From NCBI GenBank assembly GCA_949296475.1, contig CASFOK010000001.1, positions 84,535 through 148,534 on the forward strand: a stretch of DNA of 64,000 nucleotides. Reading direction: 5' to 3'. The notes under the pieces were generated by a model. The model made no database searches and was not told where the DNA came from. It was given only the letters and a program-made list of their open reading frames with translations. The stretch's first letter is position 1. Every line of letters begins with the position of its first letter. The stretch is from an uncultured Pseudomonadota bacterium (GTDB lineage: Bacteria; Pseudomonadota; Alphaproteobacteria; Rs-D84). The translations under genes and the position numbers were made by a program. Below are positions 1 through 7,791 of this stretch, piece by piece.

Positions 1-2
1 CA

Positions 3-62
3 GATGTGGACAGAACTTCAAAAGCAACCAAACAAAAAAATAAAAAGAAAACAACAAAGTAA
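3..62 (+). CDS. C-terminal end of a gene that starts before the window
   Basis: The frame beginning at base 3 is open from the window edge and ends at TAA 60-62. It gives a very Lys-rich tail (DVDRTSKATKQKNKKKTTK). A good terminator follows directly at 67-89, which supports a real gene end here. Too little is visible to name the product. A second frame also closes nearby, at 41-43, so the reading frame is not certain. Confidence 0.35.
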   Translation, partial: DVDRTSKATKQKNKKKTTK

Positions 63-66
63 AAAG

Positions 67-89
67 TCGGGCAAACACCCGATTTTTTT
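67..89 (+). terminator. Rho-independent terminator
   Basis: A 5-bp stem (TCGGG 67-71 / CCCGA 78-82) is followed by a run of seven T. It closes the gene that ends at about base 62. Confidence 0.7.
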
Positions 90-102
90 GTGTTATATTG
101 CC

Positions 103-130
103 TTGACTATTGTTTTATAAGTTATATTAT
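103..130 (+). promoter_or_regulatory. Promoter of the 166-696 gene
   Basis: TTGACT (103-108) and TATTAT (125-130) are 16 bp apart. The start codon is 36 bases further on, after the ribosome site AGGGG. Confidence 0.45.
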
Positions 131-165
131 TGCACTTATGTTTTATTGGTCAAGGGGTATAAATT

Positions 166-696
166 ATGACAAAACAAGATAAAATTAAATACAAAATGAC
201 GACAAATTATTCTGATATAAGAAGAGGTCGTTTATGTAGTCTGGTCATGTTCATCGTTTGGTCTGTAGGGTTGGCGATTCTAAACGGTACTAAATTTGAT
301 GACGAACAAAACAAAGAATCAGATACGAACGAACCGGTTAAACAGGGCGTATATACAACAGGGTTGGTAAACTACACCAATAATTATGATATAAATGTTT
401 ATAATCAGAATTTGAAAGGTTTATTTAAAAACTCCAATAATGATTATAACCGTATTTCTAATTTGTTCGTTATAAAGCCAGAATCTGCAAATATGACTGT
501 GCCTGGTATAGAATTAATGAAAAACAAACAAAATAACGTCCAATCGTCACAAGAAAAAGACATGCGGCAAGCATTACAATATCTTATGAAGAAAGAAAAC
601 GTTGCTACAGATTTGGTTGGTATACAAAATATTGACCTGCGTAATATGTTGTTAAATATGTTAAAAATTAATAAATCAAAAATGTATGGCAATTAA
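166..696 (+). CDS. Small membrane-anchored protein of unknown function
   Basis: This 176-residue protein is not recognised. It has a basic N-terminus, one hydrophobic segment at about residues 27-41 (LVMFIVWSVGLAILN) and a polar, Asn-rich remainder. This fits a bitopic inner-membrane protein with the C-terminal part outside the cytoplasm. The ATG at 166 has AGGGG upstream at a good distance. The gene stands alone between two terminators, with its own likely promoter. It lies just outside the left junction of the integrated element, so it is probably chromosomal rather than cargo. Confidence 0.6.
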   Translation: MTKQDKIKYKMTTNYSDIRRGRLCSLVMFIVWSVGLAILNGTKFDDEQNKESDTNEPVKQGVYTTGLVNYTNNYDINVYNQNLKGLFKNSNNDYNRISNLFVIKPESANMTVPGIELMKNKQNNVQSSQEKDMRQALQYLMKKENVATDLVGIQNIDLRNMLLNMLKINKSKMYGN

Positions 697-704
697 GAAC
701 AGAA

Positions 705-727
705 AAACGCCAAAATCGGCGTTTTTT
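705..727. terminator. Bidirectional terminator
   Basis: The stem AAACGCC (705-711) / GGCGTTT (718-724) is followed by T-run on the + strand and flanked by A-run on the other side. It can end the 166-696 gene and also the leftward tRNA-Thr transcript whose 3' half lies at 737-781. Confidence 0.75.
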
Positions 728-736
728 TTGTTAACC

Positions 737-781
737 TGGTGCCAGTTGTCGGACTTGAACCAACGACCCTCTGATTACAAA
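737..781 (-). pseudogene. 3' half of the original tRNA-Thr gene
   Basis: Read on the minus strand this is the anticodon loop with TGT, 3' anticodon stem (TCAGA), variable loop, T arm, 3' acceptor strand (AACTGGC), discriminator A and encoded CCA. The 5' half is missing here. The matching 5' half lies at 11449-11489. Joined at the shared 10-bp core, the two halves form a tRNA with perfect acceptor (GCCAGTT/AACTGGC) and anticodon (TCTGA/TCAGA) stems. It was therefore split by insertion of the element. Confidence 0.85.
772..781. other. Left attachment core (attL side)
   Basis: TGATTACAAA is the crossover core. To its left the sequence is tRNA-Thr; to its right (CATTGACATTGG) it no longer matches a tRNA. 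Confidence 0.75.
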
Positions 782-988
782 CATTGACATTGGCTCAATT
801 TGGTGCCTTGATTAATCCCTGTTTTGTCGCGTTTTTATGCGTTATTTCCGTCATTTTTTGATGTGTTCTGTCCATTTCTGGGACATTTTTTACAATACTT
901 TGCAATAAATTTATACATAATTTGTGTGTATGGATTTTGTATCCAAACAGTCAGAATTCCGAGCATTTTTATATGTTGATTTTAGACA

Positions 989-1009
989 ACTGGACCAAAT
1001 TTGGACCAT
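989..1009 (+). repeat. Element-end repeat, left copy
   Basis: This 21-bp site contains TGGACCA twice as a direct repeat with AAT between. Its exact reverse complement is at 11315-11335 near the other end of the element. Placement suggests integrase or excisionase arm sites (inference). Confidence 0.6.
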
Positions 1010-1093
1010 TTTCAATATTGTAAAAGAGTATCATATTGATTTTATTGTGTTTTTTATATACCGTCCCACAGATTGTGAATCTGTTGTATGTTT

Positions 1094-1122
1094 TTGACAT
1101 TTGCTGTAAGTTGTTGTATTAT
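1094..1122 (+). promoter_or_regulatory. Integrase promoter
   Basis: TTGACA (1094-1099) and TATTAT (1117-1122) have a 17-bp spacer. The integrase ATG follows 23 bases later. The stretch 782-1093 before it holds no gene that I can support. Confidence 0.7.
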
Positions 1123-1145
1123 CTCTGAAAAATAGGATTCAATAG

Positions 1146-2210
1146 ATGGCAACTTTTGAAAAACGCAGGACAAAAGACGGTTTCAAGTATCGGGCGCGTG
1201 TTCGGGTAGAGGGCAACCTTATCCGCACAGCCACATTTTCCAGTAAAACATTGGCGCGTGAATGGGCAATTAAAACAGAAAACGAATTGCGTGACCAAAA
1301 GCATATCCCCGATTTGACTGCATATAATCGCACTGTCGGCGAATTGTTTGACGAATATGAAACGCATTTGGCAGAATGTGAATTGCGGTCTGCGCGTAAT
1401 ATAAAGTTTCAACTGGAAGAATGGCGTAAATTTATTGAGGGTGTAAAACTGCATTCATTGACATCCGCCATTATAACACACGCATTAAACCAAATTGCAA
1501 AAATAAAGTATGGTGGTCGGACCAAAAGTCCTGCAACATTAAATCGGTATCTGGCGGCACTCAGTTGCGCGTTATCCTATGGCGTTAAATCATTGGGGTG
1601 GATTGATATTAATCCGGTGTCGCGTGTTGAACACAAACGCGAAAACAGGGGGCGTGTTCGTTATTTAAGTGATATTGAACGCGAACGGTTGCTGGATGCA
1701 GCCAAAGAATCGCGTAATAAATCGCTTTACACAATTATTATTTTGGCAATTTCAACAGGTGCGCGGCGTATGGAACTGTTATCACTAAAATGGTCTGATA
1801 TTAACTTGGACACAGGTTGGGCAGTGTTGGAACATACAAAAAACGGTGAAATGCGTGGGGTGCCTATAACGGGGCCTGCGCTGGGGTTAATGCGTAATTT
1901 GTATAACAACCGCAAATCAGATGTTTGGGTGTTTCCAAATGAAAACAATTCTGGTCCATGCGACATAAAACGCAGTTGGAACACTGCGGTCAAGCGGGCA
2001 GGATTGTCAGATTTTCGTTTTCATGATTTGCGGCATACTTGTGCCAGTTATTTGGCGATGAATGGCGCAACGCCCAATGAAATCGCGGCGGTATTGGGGC
2101 ATAAAACATTGTCTATGGTGCGGCGATATGCACACCTGTCCGATGCACATAAAAGCAGTGTCGTCGCCAGCATGAACGCAAAAATATTCGGGGGTAAAAT
2201 AAAGGATTAA
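1146..2210 (+). CDS. int: Tyrosine-type integrase of the element
   Basis: This 354-residue site-specific recombinase would cut and join DNA at the attachment cores through a 3'-phosphotyrosine. The N-terminal half (about 1-165) is the arm- and core-binding region. The catalytic domain shows Arg207 (STGARRMEL), His293 and Arg296 (FHDLRH), His319 (LGHK) and Tyr328 (RRYAHL), the full R-H-R-H-Y set. It is full length for the family. The gene sits at the left end, reads inward and has a strong promoter. The shared core lies in the tRNA anticodon loop, a site class used by a subset of tyrosine integrases. Only 2 bases separate it from the next gene. Confidence 0.95.
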   Translation: MATFEKRRTKDGFKYRARVRVEGNLIRTATFSSKTLAREWAIKTENELRDQKHIPDLTAYNRTVGELFDEYETHLAECELRSARNIKFQLEEWRKFIEGVKLHSLTSAIITHALNQIAKIKYGGRTKSPATLNRYLAALSCALSYGVKSLGWIDINPVSRVEHKRENRGRVRYLSDIERERLLDAAKESRNKSLYTIIILAISTGARRMELLSLKWSDINLDTGWAVLEHTKNGEMRGVPITGPALGLMRNLYNNRKSDVWVFPNENNSGPCDIKRSWNTAVKRAGLSDFRFHDLRHTCASYLAMNGATPNEIAAVLGHKTLSMVRRYAHLSDAHKSSVVASMNAKIFGGKIKD

Positions 2211-2212
2211 TC

Positions 2213-2911
2213 ATGGAGCGCAGAAAAATAACAATTAAAAACTATTCAGATATTATCAAGTATTTTCCGGTGGTTTCCGGTGTTGGAATAAATGAAATTG
2301 TGATGACGGCTTATCGTATAATATTTCCGACAAATCCAATAACGAGTCCGTATTTGATATCTTTAACATGGGACCAACGCGATACAATACAAAATCATAT
2401 TGATAATATTTTTAACCTTATTGAAAATACACCAATTTTACCGAACGATGACATCAATAAACTGTCATTAAAAAATATGGAAGTCGCGGATTTGCCGACC
2501 AGGATTCAAATGGCGATTTTAACAATATTGACTGAAAGAGATTCAGCGCTGACGGGAAAGTATGGGCGTATTATTCCCGGAAAATTTGGAAAGAAAAAAG
2601 AAACAAATTTGGACAAAATGCGTAAAAAAGCGGCATCTGTTCGACAAAATGTTATTTATCCTGCACCACCACAGGAAATATTAACCCAGCGCAGACGTTG
2701 GTTTAACAATCGATATGAGGGCACCCCAGAAGTTTTTTATGCCGCGGCCATTTTTTATATTCTTGACTATATGTACATAAATCCAGATATTGATCAGGAG
2801 ACCGTGGGGGTGTTGATGGGGGCGATAGTGCAATTGAACAATTTAATGACAGAAAATACCACAAAAATAAAGGCGGCAAAAGCGTCCATAAAATCCCGCA
2901 AAAGAAATTAA
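2213..2911 (+). CDS. Hypothetical protein co-transcribed with integrase
   Basis: This 232-residue protein is not recognised. It has no signal peptide or clear membrane segment. It is mixed alpha/beta with a basic, Lys-rich middle (about 125-140, GKFGKKKETN) and a basic C-terminal tail ending KSRKRN. The ATG is 2 bases after the integrase stop, so the two genes are almost certainly one transcript. A role in integration, excision or element maintenance is possible from position alone. A palindromic terminator at 3009-3040 follows. Confidence 0.6.
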   Translation: MERRKITIKNYSDIIKYFPVVSGVGINEIVMTAYRIIFPTNPITSPYLISLTWDQRDTIQNHIDNIFNLIENTPILPNDDINKLSLKNMEVADLPTRIQMAILTILTERDSALTGKYGRIIPGKFGKKKETNLDKMRKKAASVRQNVIYPAPPQEILTQRRRWFNNRYEGTPEVFYAAAIFYILDYMYINPDIDQETVGVLMGAIVQLNNLMTENTTKIKAAKASIKSRKRN

Positions 2912-3008
2912 AATTATAAAAAAAATCGCAACAAACTGATTCGGGCATATGTGATTTTAAAAAATAAAAACACGCCTTGTATCCCACACTCACATTGGGT
3001 TTTAGCAA

Positions 3009-3040
3009 AAATGCAAGCAATTGCTTGCATTTGTTTTTTT
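3009..3040 (+). terminator. Palindromic terminator after the int operon
   Basis: A perfect 24-bp palindrome (AAATGCAAGCAA, 3009-3020, and its complement 3021-3032) is followed by G and seven T. Confidence 0.75.
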
Positions 3041-3115
3041 ATGTATTTCACCGCATATTCCTTAACAGATAACCGCACGGTGCGGAAATCAAAATTAAAA
3101 TATAGGAGTTTTCAA

Positions 3116-3355
3116 ATGGATATAAATATTCATGAAACCCCACGGTACTTAACCGTGCCGCAATTCGCGAAAAAGCACCCTGCGTTCCCAGTCGGGTCGC
3201 TGCGGGATTTAATCTTTCACGCCCCGTTTAACGGGCTGAACGATATGGAAGTTATCCATCGGGTCGGTGCAAAGATTTTGATTGATGAAATCAAGTTCTT
3301 TGAATGGGTCGCAACCAATCCCAGTTCAACCGGTAGAATCAAAGGAGGTAAATAA
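3116..3355 (+). CDS. Small excisionase/AlpA-like DNA-binding protein
   Basis: This 79-residue protein reads as a winged-helix or MerR-like fold of the excisionase type. YLTVPQFAKKHPAFPVGSLR resembles the helix-turn-helix opening (tyrosine-leucine start, then a recognition helix), and KILIDEIKFFEWV resembles the C-terminal strand and helix of such proteins. The ATG at 3116 follows TAGGAG; a longer in-frame extension would run through the terminator and is unlikely. The stop overlaps the next start as TAATG. In elements like this the protein usually directs excision or represses the integrase; here that is inference from size and position. Confidence 0.55.
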   Translation: MDINIHETPRYLTVPQFAKKHPAFPVGSLRDLIFHAPFNGLNDMEVIHRVGAKILIDEIKFFEWVATNPSSTGRIKGGK

Positions 3356-4791
3356 TGGTAGAGCAAAAAGAAAAGGGAACTGTGGCGGCGGCATCCACTA
3401 ATTCCCCAAATGTTCAAGGTTATTTTAACCGTCCTGAAACTAAAAATCAACCAGATTCCGGCACACCCATGCTGGATGCCTGGGATGAGCCCGTGAACGG
3501 GCTGGAATTGGTCCAGAAATTGCGTGCTCTATACGAACGATATTTGGTTTTGCCGGATGGGGCATCAATTGTTTTGCCGTTCTGGGCGTTGCATACATAT
3601 GCTGTTAATGCATTTGATTATTCGCCACGTCTGTGTATTAAATCTGCGGCCCCACAATGTGGTAAAACACAACTGTTGCAATTGTTGGAATTGACCACAT
3701 ATAGTCCTGTAAATATATCCAGCATAACCGCGTCCGGAATATTTCGCACTATCGCGGCTTGGCATCCAACGCTGTTAATTGATGAGGCGGATACCTATAT
3801 TAACGGAAATAATGAAATCCGTGGAATTGTGAATGCAGGATATAAGCGTGGCGGCAAAGTATTGCGTACCATTGCAACTAAAAATGATTATGCCACCAAG
3901 ACATTTGATTGTTATGGTGCAATGGCAATTGCAGGCATTGGAAATCGGGATGCAACAATAATGGATCGCAGTATCACCATTGTTATGCGGCGTGCTGGTC
4001 CGCATGACAGATGCGTTGAAAAGTTGCGCGAGCGTCTGGTAAAGCCACAGACCACACAATTACAAAGCATGTGTATGCGGTATATGATGAACAATGTTAA
4101 TGCGATATCCGAAATATTCCCAGATGTGCCAAATTTTCTGAATGGTCGCAAGGCAGATATTTGGGAACCTTTATTCGCAATCGCGCACCATATATCGCCC
4201 GATTTGGTATCTGAATTAGCAGATGCTGCGGCGCGTTTATGTCCCATGTCGGATGATGTTGAAACCCGACCGATTCAATTATTGGCGGATATTAGTCAGG
4301 TTTTTGAAAACACGGGTGCAGATTTCTTGGCAACAGATGAATTGTTAAGGCACTTGTACCAATTTGAAACCCGTCCATGGGCAGATAAAGAATATGGGAA
4401 AACTGTGTTAACCAGTATAACCTTGGCTGGTATGCTGCGGGATTTTGATATCAGACCCCAACAGATCCGCATCGGCAACAAAATAAAACGCGGATATGCA
4501 CGCGCGGCATTTACAGATGCCTTTGAACGCTATGTACCCCAAATTGTATGTGACCCCGTGACAACACAGGACGCGTCTAGCGTGGCGTGTAACGGGGTCA
4601 CGGATTCAGCAGATGATGCATCCGAAACCGCACCAGTGCAAACCAATAATCCTGATACGCAGGATGCCAAAGGCAACAATGACGACACACCTGATGTCGC
4701 CTTTAAACGGGCAGAACAATTTTTTGCCGAAAATAGTGTGACGGAACTATCAGACGATGACATTTCGGATTTGCCGGATATTCCATATTGA
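3355..4791 (+). CDS. DUF3631-type P-loop ATPase of mobile elements
   Basis: This 478-residue protein has a Walker A-like loop at residues 97-105 (SAAPQCGKT), a Walker B at about 140-146 (LLIDEAD), and a sensor-like segment at about 185-195. It resembles the DUF3631 domain found in phage and plasmid proteins, often next to primase modules and thought to be helicase-like. The C-terminal 90 residues are acidic and low in complexity. No primase domain is visible. It is translationally coupled to the upstream DNA-binding protein (TAATG). A likely role is replication or maintenance of the excised element. A 10-bp inverted repeat (4550-4559 / 4592-4601) lies inside the gene at the domain-tail boundary. 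Confidence 0.65.
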   Translation: MVEQKEKGTVAAASTNSPNVQGYFNRPETKNQPDSGTPMLDAWDEPVNGLELVQKLRALYERYLVLPDGASIVLPFWALHTYAVNAFDYSPRLCIKSAAPQCGKTQLLQLLELTTYSPVNISSITASGIFRTIAAWHPTLLIDEADTYINGNNEIRGIVNAGYKRGGKVLRTIATKNDYATKTFDCYGAMAIAGIGNRDATIMDRSITIVMRRAGPHDRCVEKLRERLVKPQTTQLQSMCMRYMMNNVNAISEIFPDVPNFLNGRKADIWEPLFAIAHHISPDLVSELADAAARLCPMSDDVETRPIQLLADISQVFENTGADFLATDELLRHLYQFETRPWADKEYGKTVLTSITLAGMLRDFDIRPQQIRIGNKIKRGYARAAFTDAFERYVPQIVCDPVTTQDASSVACNGVTDSADDASETAPVQTNNPDTQDAKGNNDDTPDVAFKRAEQFFAENSVTELSDDDISDLPDIPY

Positions 4792-5242
4792 TTTTTGTAT
4801 TGGTCGGCTGTGCCAGTTATCCGGTGCAGCCGATGTTTTGGCATTATCCCCCACCCATATTTGTCCGCCTGATCCCAACACCTGTATATATTGTGATATA
4901 AACCACCACGTGACGGGCGTATATTAAACATATACCCCCCCACCCGTATCCTCGGGCATTTGATTTTTGGAAAATTTGGTGTAAAATGTATGTTGAATTC
5001 AATGGGAATTGGATTCGGGGCCGTCATAAGCCTAGTTTTTATCCGGTGCAGTTTGCATCGTTTCCGTATAGGTGCGGATTGCACCGTTATTATGCCCTGA
5101 CTGTTATGGTCGGGGGGCTGTTGTTATAAAACAGGTGCGCAACCAAAAGCAACAGGAATCCAGTGATAAAAACTGATTTTATGAACTCCCCGACCGCCAT
5201 TATCCCGTTGGCGGTTTTTTGTTTGCAAAAACGGGGGTAATG
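4792..5242. other. Non-coding stretch with several hairpins between ATPase gene and mod
   Basis: About 450 bases without a supportable gene. It holds a 7-bp inverted repeat TCGGCTG (4804-4810) / CAGCCGA (4827-4833) and a second one CGGTGCA (5044-5050) / TGCACCG (5080-5086). GGTGCA-type words recur. It ends with a terminator just before mod. An origin or operator region for the element is possible but not shown. Confidence 0.4.
5193..5220 (+). terminator. Terminator or attenuator immediately upstream of mod
   Basis: The stem ACCGCC (5193-5198) / GGCGGT (5210-5215) is followed by six T and lies only 22 bases before the mod start. It either ends the upstream transcript or attenuates entry into the R-M operon. 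Confidence 0.6.
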
Positions 5243-7168
5243 ATGCCGAAGTCATTGATAGACATGTTGCCGGAAATCGTGGCACAGGGTAAAAAAGAAG
5301 TGGAACGTATTTTGGCACGTGCGCAGTCAGATAATAAAATGATGCTGCAAACGAATGAATATGTTTTGCCGGCACGTGATGAAAGCGGTTTGTTTCGCGG
5401 TGAAATTCGTGCATGTTGCCCACCGGATAACACGAATTCATGCGATACAGACGGTTGGTTTAACCGTTTAATTCATGGTGATAACCTGTTTGCAATGCAG
5501 GCATTGTTAAGCGGTGACCCTGCCACTGGATTGCCAAGTATGCGTGGCAAAATTGATTTAATCTATATTGACCCGCCATTTGATTCCAAGGCAGATTACA
5601 GAACAAAAATAAACTTGCCAAATGGTGACATTGAACAAAAACCAACGGTGTTGGAGCAGTTTGCGTATTCCGATACATGGGCGGATGGCACGGTATCATA
5701 TTTGAAAATGCTGTATCCACGCCTGTGTTTAATGCGTGAATTATTGTCCGACCAAGGTTCAATTTATGTGCATTGCGATTGGCACGCCGGCCATTATGTA
5801 AAAGTAATAATGGATGATATTTTTGGTAAGAATAATTTTGTGAATGAGATTGTTTGGTCGTACAGGAGTGGGGGCGCCTCACGAAATGGGGCATTACCAA
5901 GAAAACATGACACAATTCTATTTTATTGCAAACAAACAGCTTCTTTTTCGTTAAACAGTCAAATTGAACGTCAATACTTAGAAAAACCTTTTATGGGGTC
6001 AAAACAAGATGAAAAAGGCAGGTATTATGTGGATACTATATTAAGAGACGTGTTTGAAGGTGCTCCATGGATAGTTAAAGACACTGGCATTGAACAATAT
6101 AATATGCGTCCAGTATTAAATTTATCATCAGAACGCGTTGGGTATGCAACACAAAAACCAGAGGGGTTGGCACAAATGCTTATAGAAATAGCATCCAATG
6201 AAAACTCCATTGTGGCGGATTTCTTTGGCGGCTCGGGTACCACGGCGGCGGTGGCGGAAAAATTGGGGCGGCGATGGATAACATCCGACATTGGCAAACC
6301 ATCTGTTATGATTATGCGCAAACGGTTGATTGATATTCCCGATTGCAAACCATTCCTGTACCATTCCATTGGTGATTATTCGCGCGAGGCATTTTTATCC
6401 GACCGGCAATACAAACGTGTGTCCGATTTGGCACGTGTGGTAATGCGTTTATACGGTGCATTGCCATTTGATAATGCCGATGCACCAACGAATGTTGGTT
6501 ATATGCGGGACACCAGAACACTGGTAATTGTTGACAGTCCAAACAAGATAACAAATGCCGGCACGATAAAGCGTGCAATGGAACTGCGTGAATCTTTTAT
6601 GGGGGGGTGGAAAAAGGTTATTGTTTTGGGGTGGAATTTTTCATTTGATATTGGCGATAAATTATCAAAATTACCCAAAAATGAAATAGAAGTTTTGGTT
6701 ATTCCACCAGATTTGCTGGATATGCTGCGCAAAAAGGATTATCGCGATTGGGTAAATAATCAAAAAATACGTTTTACATCGCTGCAATATTTGACTTTGA
6801 AACAGCCACGTGTTTTATCAGCCAACCAAGATGGCAAAGAAAAACTGGTTATCGAATTGGATAATTATGTTTTACTGTCACCAGATTGTTTGCCATTGGA
6901 TGACGACAGTAAAGCAGTGGTTCAAAATATTATGGCAGAAAAGCCATTGGATTTAATTGAATATTGGTCAATTGATCCGGATTATGACGGGCATACATTT
7001 CGCAGTGTATGGCAAGATTATCGTGAAAACACCGCCAACGACAGCGATGAATTGCGTGTGACACATTCCGCCGAATTGATTGTGGATAAGGTTCCCGGCA
7101 AACGCACAATTTGCGTCAAGGCGGTTGATGTGTTCGGCTTTGAATCCCAAGCAATTATAGAGGTGTAG
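5243..7168 (+). CDS. mod: Type III restriction-modification DNA methyltransferase (Mod)
   Basis: This 641-residue enzyme would transfer a methyl group from S-adenosylmethionine to adenine within a short asymmetric site, and gives the R-M complex its specificity. Motif IV appears as DPPF at about residues 110-113 (LIYIDPPF), where DPPY is usual. Motif I follows later as FFGGSGTT at about 327-334. This IV-before-I order is the beta class used by Type III Mod. The segment between them should hold the target-recognition domain. ATGs at 5240 and 5243 are both possible; GGGGGT spacing favours 5243. The gene starts the operon mod, 7174-7791, res. Confidence 0.92.
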   Translation: MPKSLIDMLPEIVAQGKKEVERILARAQSDNKMMLQTNEYVLPARDESGLFRGEIRACCPPDNTNSCDTDGWFNRLIHGDNLFAMQALLSGDPATGLPSMRGKIDLIYIDPPFDSKADYRTKINLPNGDIEQKPTVLEQFAYSDTWADGTVSYLKMLYPRLCLMRELLSDQGSIYVHCDWHAGHYVKVIMDDIFGKNNFVNEIVWSYRSGGASRNGALPRKHDTILFYCKQTASFSLNSQIERQYLEKPFMGSKQDEKGRYYVDTILRDVFEGAPWIVKDTGIEQYNMRPVLNLSSERVGYATQKPEGLAQMLIEIASNENSIVADFFGGSGTTAAVAEKLGRRWITSDIGKPSVMIMRKRLIDIPDCKPFLYHSIGDYSREAFLSDRQYKRVSDLARVVMRLYGALPFDNADAPTNVGYMRDTRTLVIVDSPNKITNAGTIKRAMELRESFMGGWKKVIVLGWNFSFDIGDKLSKLPKNEIEVLVIPPDLLDMLRKKDYRDWVNNQKIRFTSLQYLTLKQPRVLSANQDGKEKLVIELDNYVLLSPDCLPLDDDSKAVVQNIMAEKPLDLIEYWSIDPDYDGHTFRSVWQDYRENTANDSDELRVTHSAELIVDKVPGKRTICVKAVDVFGFESQAIIEV

Positions 7169-7173
7169 GTATT

Positions 7174-7791
7174 ATGTGTGAAATTATTACACCTGATAAT
7201 ATAAATATTGTTTGTAATGTATCAATGGCGTTTTTTACTGGGGTGGCCGCATATGTGGCATTTAAATGGAAATCCTCAACATTAACCAAAGCAAAAATGG
7301 ATGTGGCTGGTGAAGTTTTAGCTGGGGTATTAGAGATAGAAGATTTGTTCAAATTTATTTGTTCGCCAAGTAGAAACAATACAGAGCGAAAAAGTGCATT
7401 AAAATATTATCAGGAACGTGCTTTGCCGATAAATACAAAACGCATTGATATATTAATCCCGTTATTTCGTATGGAACAAAATAAAGATAAATTTAAAATC
7501 TTTTTTAATTTGCGGAACAAGGTTGCGATTTATTGGGGAGAAGAATCTATAAAGTCGTTTGATGCTATTATGAAAATATGTCAACGCATTCAGCAGGCTT
7601 GTGACACATTGTATAACCAAACAGAAAACACGCCCGTACAGCAATGTCAAGAATGCGAACAAATTATTTATGGTTATGAAAACAGTTCGGTAATGATGGA
7701 GTTAAATTATACATTTGAAACTATTCGTAGAAATATGAACGCCGTTCTGGGGAAACGCACAAAATGGCAACAAAAAAGGAAAATAACATGA
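7174..7791 (+). CDS. Unknown membrane-linked protein inserted between mod and res
   Basis: This 205-residue protein is not recognised. Residues about 11-30 form a hydrophobic segment (NIVCNVSMAFFTGVAAYVAF), followed by a helical, mostly polar region with a CQECEQ motif near 159. It begins 5 bases after mod and its TGA overlaps the res ATG (ATGA at 7788), so translation is coupled to res. Type III systems normally consist of mod and res alone. The placement suggests an accessory or regulatory role, for example membrane tethering or control of Res synthesis. This is inference only. Confidence 0.65.
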   Translation: MCEIITPDNINIVCNVSMAFFTGVAAYVAFKWKSSTLTKAKMDVAGEVLAGVLEIEDLFKFICSPSRNNTERKSALKYYQERALPINTKRIDILIPLFRMEQNKDKFKIFFNLRNKVAIYWGEESIKSFDAIMKICQRIQQACDTLYNQTENTPVQQCQECEQIIYGYENSSVMMELNYTFETIRRNMNAVLGKRTKWQQKRKIT

